Shown here: positions 5,403 through 7,094 of the stretch, piece by piece | Layout of the letters: each line of letters begins with the position of its first letter | How positions within the stretch are numbered: position 1 is the first letter of the stretch | Origin: an uncultured Bacteroidales bacterium | GTDB taxonomy: Bacteria > Bacteroidota > Bacteroidia > Bacteroidales > UBA3663 | NCBI GenBank assembly: GCA_905236195.1 | Contig: CAJOOX010000081.1 | Span: 1 to 7,094 of the forward strand | Direction of reading: 5' to 3' | DNA: 7,094 bases | Translations under genes and position numbers: made by a program | Notes under the pieces: generated by a model | What the model was told of the DNA's origin: nothing | Database searches by the model: none | Seen by the model: only the letters and a program-made list of their open reading frames with translations

Positions 5403-7094
5403 ATGAGACAGACATTTTCACTCATCATCGCCTTACTTACGACAGCAATGGTTGCGACAGCAGAGGCACCGGTACGCACCATCACCCGATTGGACGAGGG
5501 CTGGAAATTCGCCTTCGGCAACGCCTCCGATCCCGCCCGGGACTTCGGTTGCGGCACCGAATACTTCAACTACCTGACCAAGGCCAACTCGATACACAAC
5601 GAAGGGCCTTACAGCATGAAGTTCAACGACAGTCTGTGGCAGGATGTACGCATCCCCCACGACTTTGCTGCTGCCCTTCCATTAGACTCCCAGGCAAGCC
5701 ATTCCCACGGCTACAAAACCGTAGGCTGGCGTTATCCGGCCACCAGCGTAGGATGGTACCGTAAGGTTATAGCCATCGGCGAAGAGGAGCTGGGAAAACG
5801 CATCACGCTGCGCTTCGACGGAATCTTCCGCAATGCCCAGGTGTGGTTCAACGGCTTCTGGATGGGAACGGAACCCAGCGGCTATGCCACGCAGGTTTAT
5901 GATGTGACCGACTACGTCAACTACGGCGGCGACAACCTCATCTGCGTAAGGGCGGATGCCACCCTGGAGGAAGGCTGGTTCTATGAGGGCGGCGGCATCT
6001 ACCGCGACGTATGGCTTGAGAAGGCGCCTGCCATCGGTGTGGCTCCTTTCGGCACCTTCGTTCGGGCTGCGCTCAAAGCGCCCTATGATGAAGCGGTCAT
6101 CCACATCCGCACTGAGGTTACGAACCATACCCTGGAAGAACAGGAGTGTACGGTATATCAGCAAATCATCGATGCCGAAGGCGATACCATCGTGAAGCAC
6201 ACCCAATCCCCGGGACGACTCCACCTTGCAGCCTGTGACACACGTTCGGTACGCAGTATGATGAAAATCAGCAAGCCGCATCTGTGGGATACGAACGACC
6301 CTTATCTCTATCGGTTGGAAACCATCGTAAGAGCCGGCGGCAAGACCGACCGCTACGTCACAACATTCGGCATACGCGATGTGCAGTTCACAGCCGACAG
6401 GGGCTTCCTGCTCAACGGCAGACAGGTGAAACTCAAAGGTGTCAATATGCATCAGGATCATGCCGGCGTGGGCGCAGCCATTCCCGATGCCCTGCAGGCA
6501 TGGAGAATCCGTCAGCTCAAACAATGGGGCTGCAATGCCTACCGCGCTTCCCACAACCCCATGACGCCCGCCCTGCTTGACATCTGCGACCGCGAGGGCA
6601 TCCTTGTCATCGAGGAACAGCGTCTCTCGGGTGTCAACGACGAACACCTGCGTCAGCTGGAGAACATGATACGGCGTGACAGAAACCATCCCTGCATCAT
6701 CCTCTGGAGCGACGGCAACGAGGAATGGGGCATGGAGAATGCCGTCAACGGACGCCGGGTGGCCGAGGCCATGCGCGCCCATACCCGTCTGCTGGACCCC
6801 ACTCGACATTCCACAATGGCCAATGCCGGCGGCGTGGAGATGATTAAAGGGCTCGATGTGGTGGGCTTCAACTATATCGTTCAGAACGATGTGGATAACC
6901 GTAAGAACCAGCATCCCGACTGGAAGATTGTAGGCAGCGAGGAGACTTCGGGCTGCGGCACACGCGGCGTGTATTTCAATCAGCCCGACCAGCCCGGCCG
7001 CATGGTTTCGATGAACCGCGACACGACCCATCACCATATTGAGAACGTGATTGAACGCGGCTGGCAGTTCTATGCCGACCGTCCGTGGGCTGCC
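5403..7094 (+). CDS. Secreted glycoside hydrolase family 2, beta-galactosidase-like, N-terminal 564 residues (3' end outside window)
   Basis: The frame from ATG 5403 is open to the right edge. Residues 1-20 look like a type I signal peptide: Arg2, a hydrophobic stretch 5-18 and an ATA site before Glu21. No lipobox cysteine is present, so the enzyme is probably periplasmic or secreted. The GH2 sugar-binding jelly-roll spans about 28-210, with IPHDF, GWYRK, VWFNGFWMG and YEGGGIYRDVWL. An Ig-like domain (about 215-335) ends near FGIRDVQF, and the TIM barrel follows with LKGVNMHQDHAGVG, YRASHNP and CDREGILVIEEQR. The expected acid/base is Glu440 in WSDGNEEW (435-442). The likely nucleophile is Glu513 in VGSEETS (510-516), both by family analogy. 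GH2 enzymes hydrolyse beta-galactosides, beta-glucuronides, beta-mannosides and others; the sequence resembles Bacteroidales beta-galactosidases, but exact substrate is uncertain. No SusC/SusD genes are in view, so membership of a polysaccharide utilisation locus cannot be judged. Confidence 0.9.
   Translation, partial: MRQTFSLIIALLTTAMVATAEAPVRTITRLDEGWKFAFGNASDPARDFGCGTEYFNYLTKANSIHNEGPYSMKFNDSLWQDVRIPHDFAAALPLDSQASHSHGYKTVGWRYPATSVGWYRKVIAIGEEELGKRITLRFDGIFRNAQVWFNGFWMGTEPSGYATQVYDVTDYVNYGGDNLICVRADATLEEGWFYEGGGIYRDVWLEKAPAIGVAPFGTFVRAALKAPYDEAVIHIRTEVTNHTLEEQECTVYQQIIDAEGDTIVKHTQSPGRLHLAACDTRSVRSMMKISKPHLWDTNDPYLYRLETIVRAGGKTDRYVTTFGIRDVQFTADRGFLLNGRQVKLKGVNMHQDHAGVGAAIPDALQAWRIRQLKQWGCNAYRASHNPMTPALLDICDREGILVIEEQRLSGVNDEHLRQLENMIRRDRNHPCIILWSDGNEEWGMENAVNGRRVAEAMRAHTRLLDPTRHSTMANAGGVEMIKGLDVVGFNYIVQNDVDNRKNQHPDWKIVGSEETSGCGTRGVYFNQPDQPGRMVSMNRDTTHHHIENVIERGWQFYADRPWAA

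Noticed and set aside
5682..7037. A 451-codon open frame on the minus strand opposite the GH2 gene.
   Set aside because: The plus strand encodes a clear GH2 enzyme across the whole span. The antisense translation has no recognisable motif and arises from GC-rich codon use.

Overview
The window looks like chromosomal DNA of a GC-rich member of the Bacteroidota, probably Bacteroidales. Three putative promoters fit the Bacteroidota layout (TTTG, 20 bp, TAnnTTTG) rather than the E. coli -35/-10 pattern. Start codons follow A/T-rich leaders without a clear Shine-Dalgarno sequence, and the proteins resemble Bacteroidales families. Genus cannot be told from the sequence. There are no RNA genes, CRISPR arrays or insertion sequences.

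Layout. (1) 1-525, minus strand: the first 175 residues of an RsmI-like (tetrapyrrole methylase fold) SAM-dependent methyltransferase, running off the left edge. (2) 526-619: an A/T-rich divergent promoter region with overlapping promoters and a small dyad. (3) 620-2008, plus: a complete RsmF-type m5C RNA methyltransferase with both catalytic cysteines. (4) 2005-5289, plus: a 1094-residue Dna2-like nuclease-helicase whose ATG overlaps the rsmF stop (ATGA). It combines a long unassigned N-terminal region, a PD-(D/E)XK nuclease and a UPF1/Dna2-type SF1 helicase. Its last 13 codons lie in a palindromic repeat-like element. (5) 5290-5402: intergenic region with a consensus promoter. (6) 5403-7094, plus: the first 564 residues of a secreted GH2 glycoside hydrolase (beta-galactosidase-like), running off the right edge.

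How the genes fit together. The left half pairs two probable rRNA methyltransferases from one divergent promoter region. The nuclease-helicase is probably co-transcribed and translationally coupled with rsmF. The GH2 gene has its own promoter and signal peptide and is probably a separate carbohydrate-degradation unit. I see no convincing new multi-gene system. The most notable observations are the loss of the Walker B glutamate in the helicase (DAAS instead of DEAS) beside an intact nuclease triad, the repeat-derived C-terminus of that protein, and a 34-bp promoter module shared by rsmF and the GH2 gene (27 of 34 bases identical).
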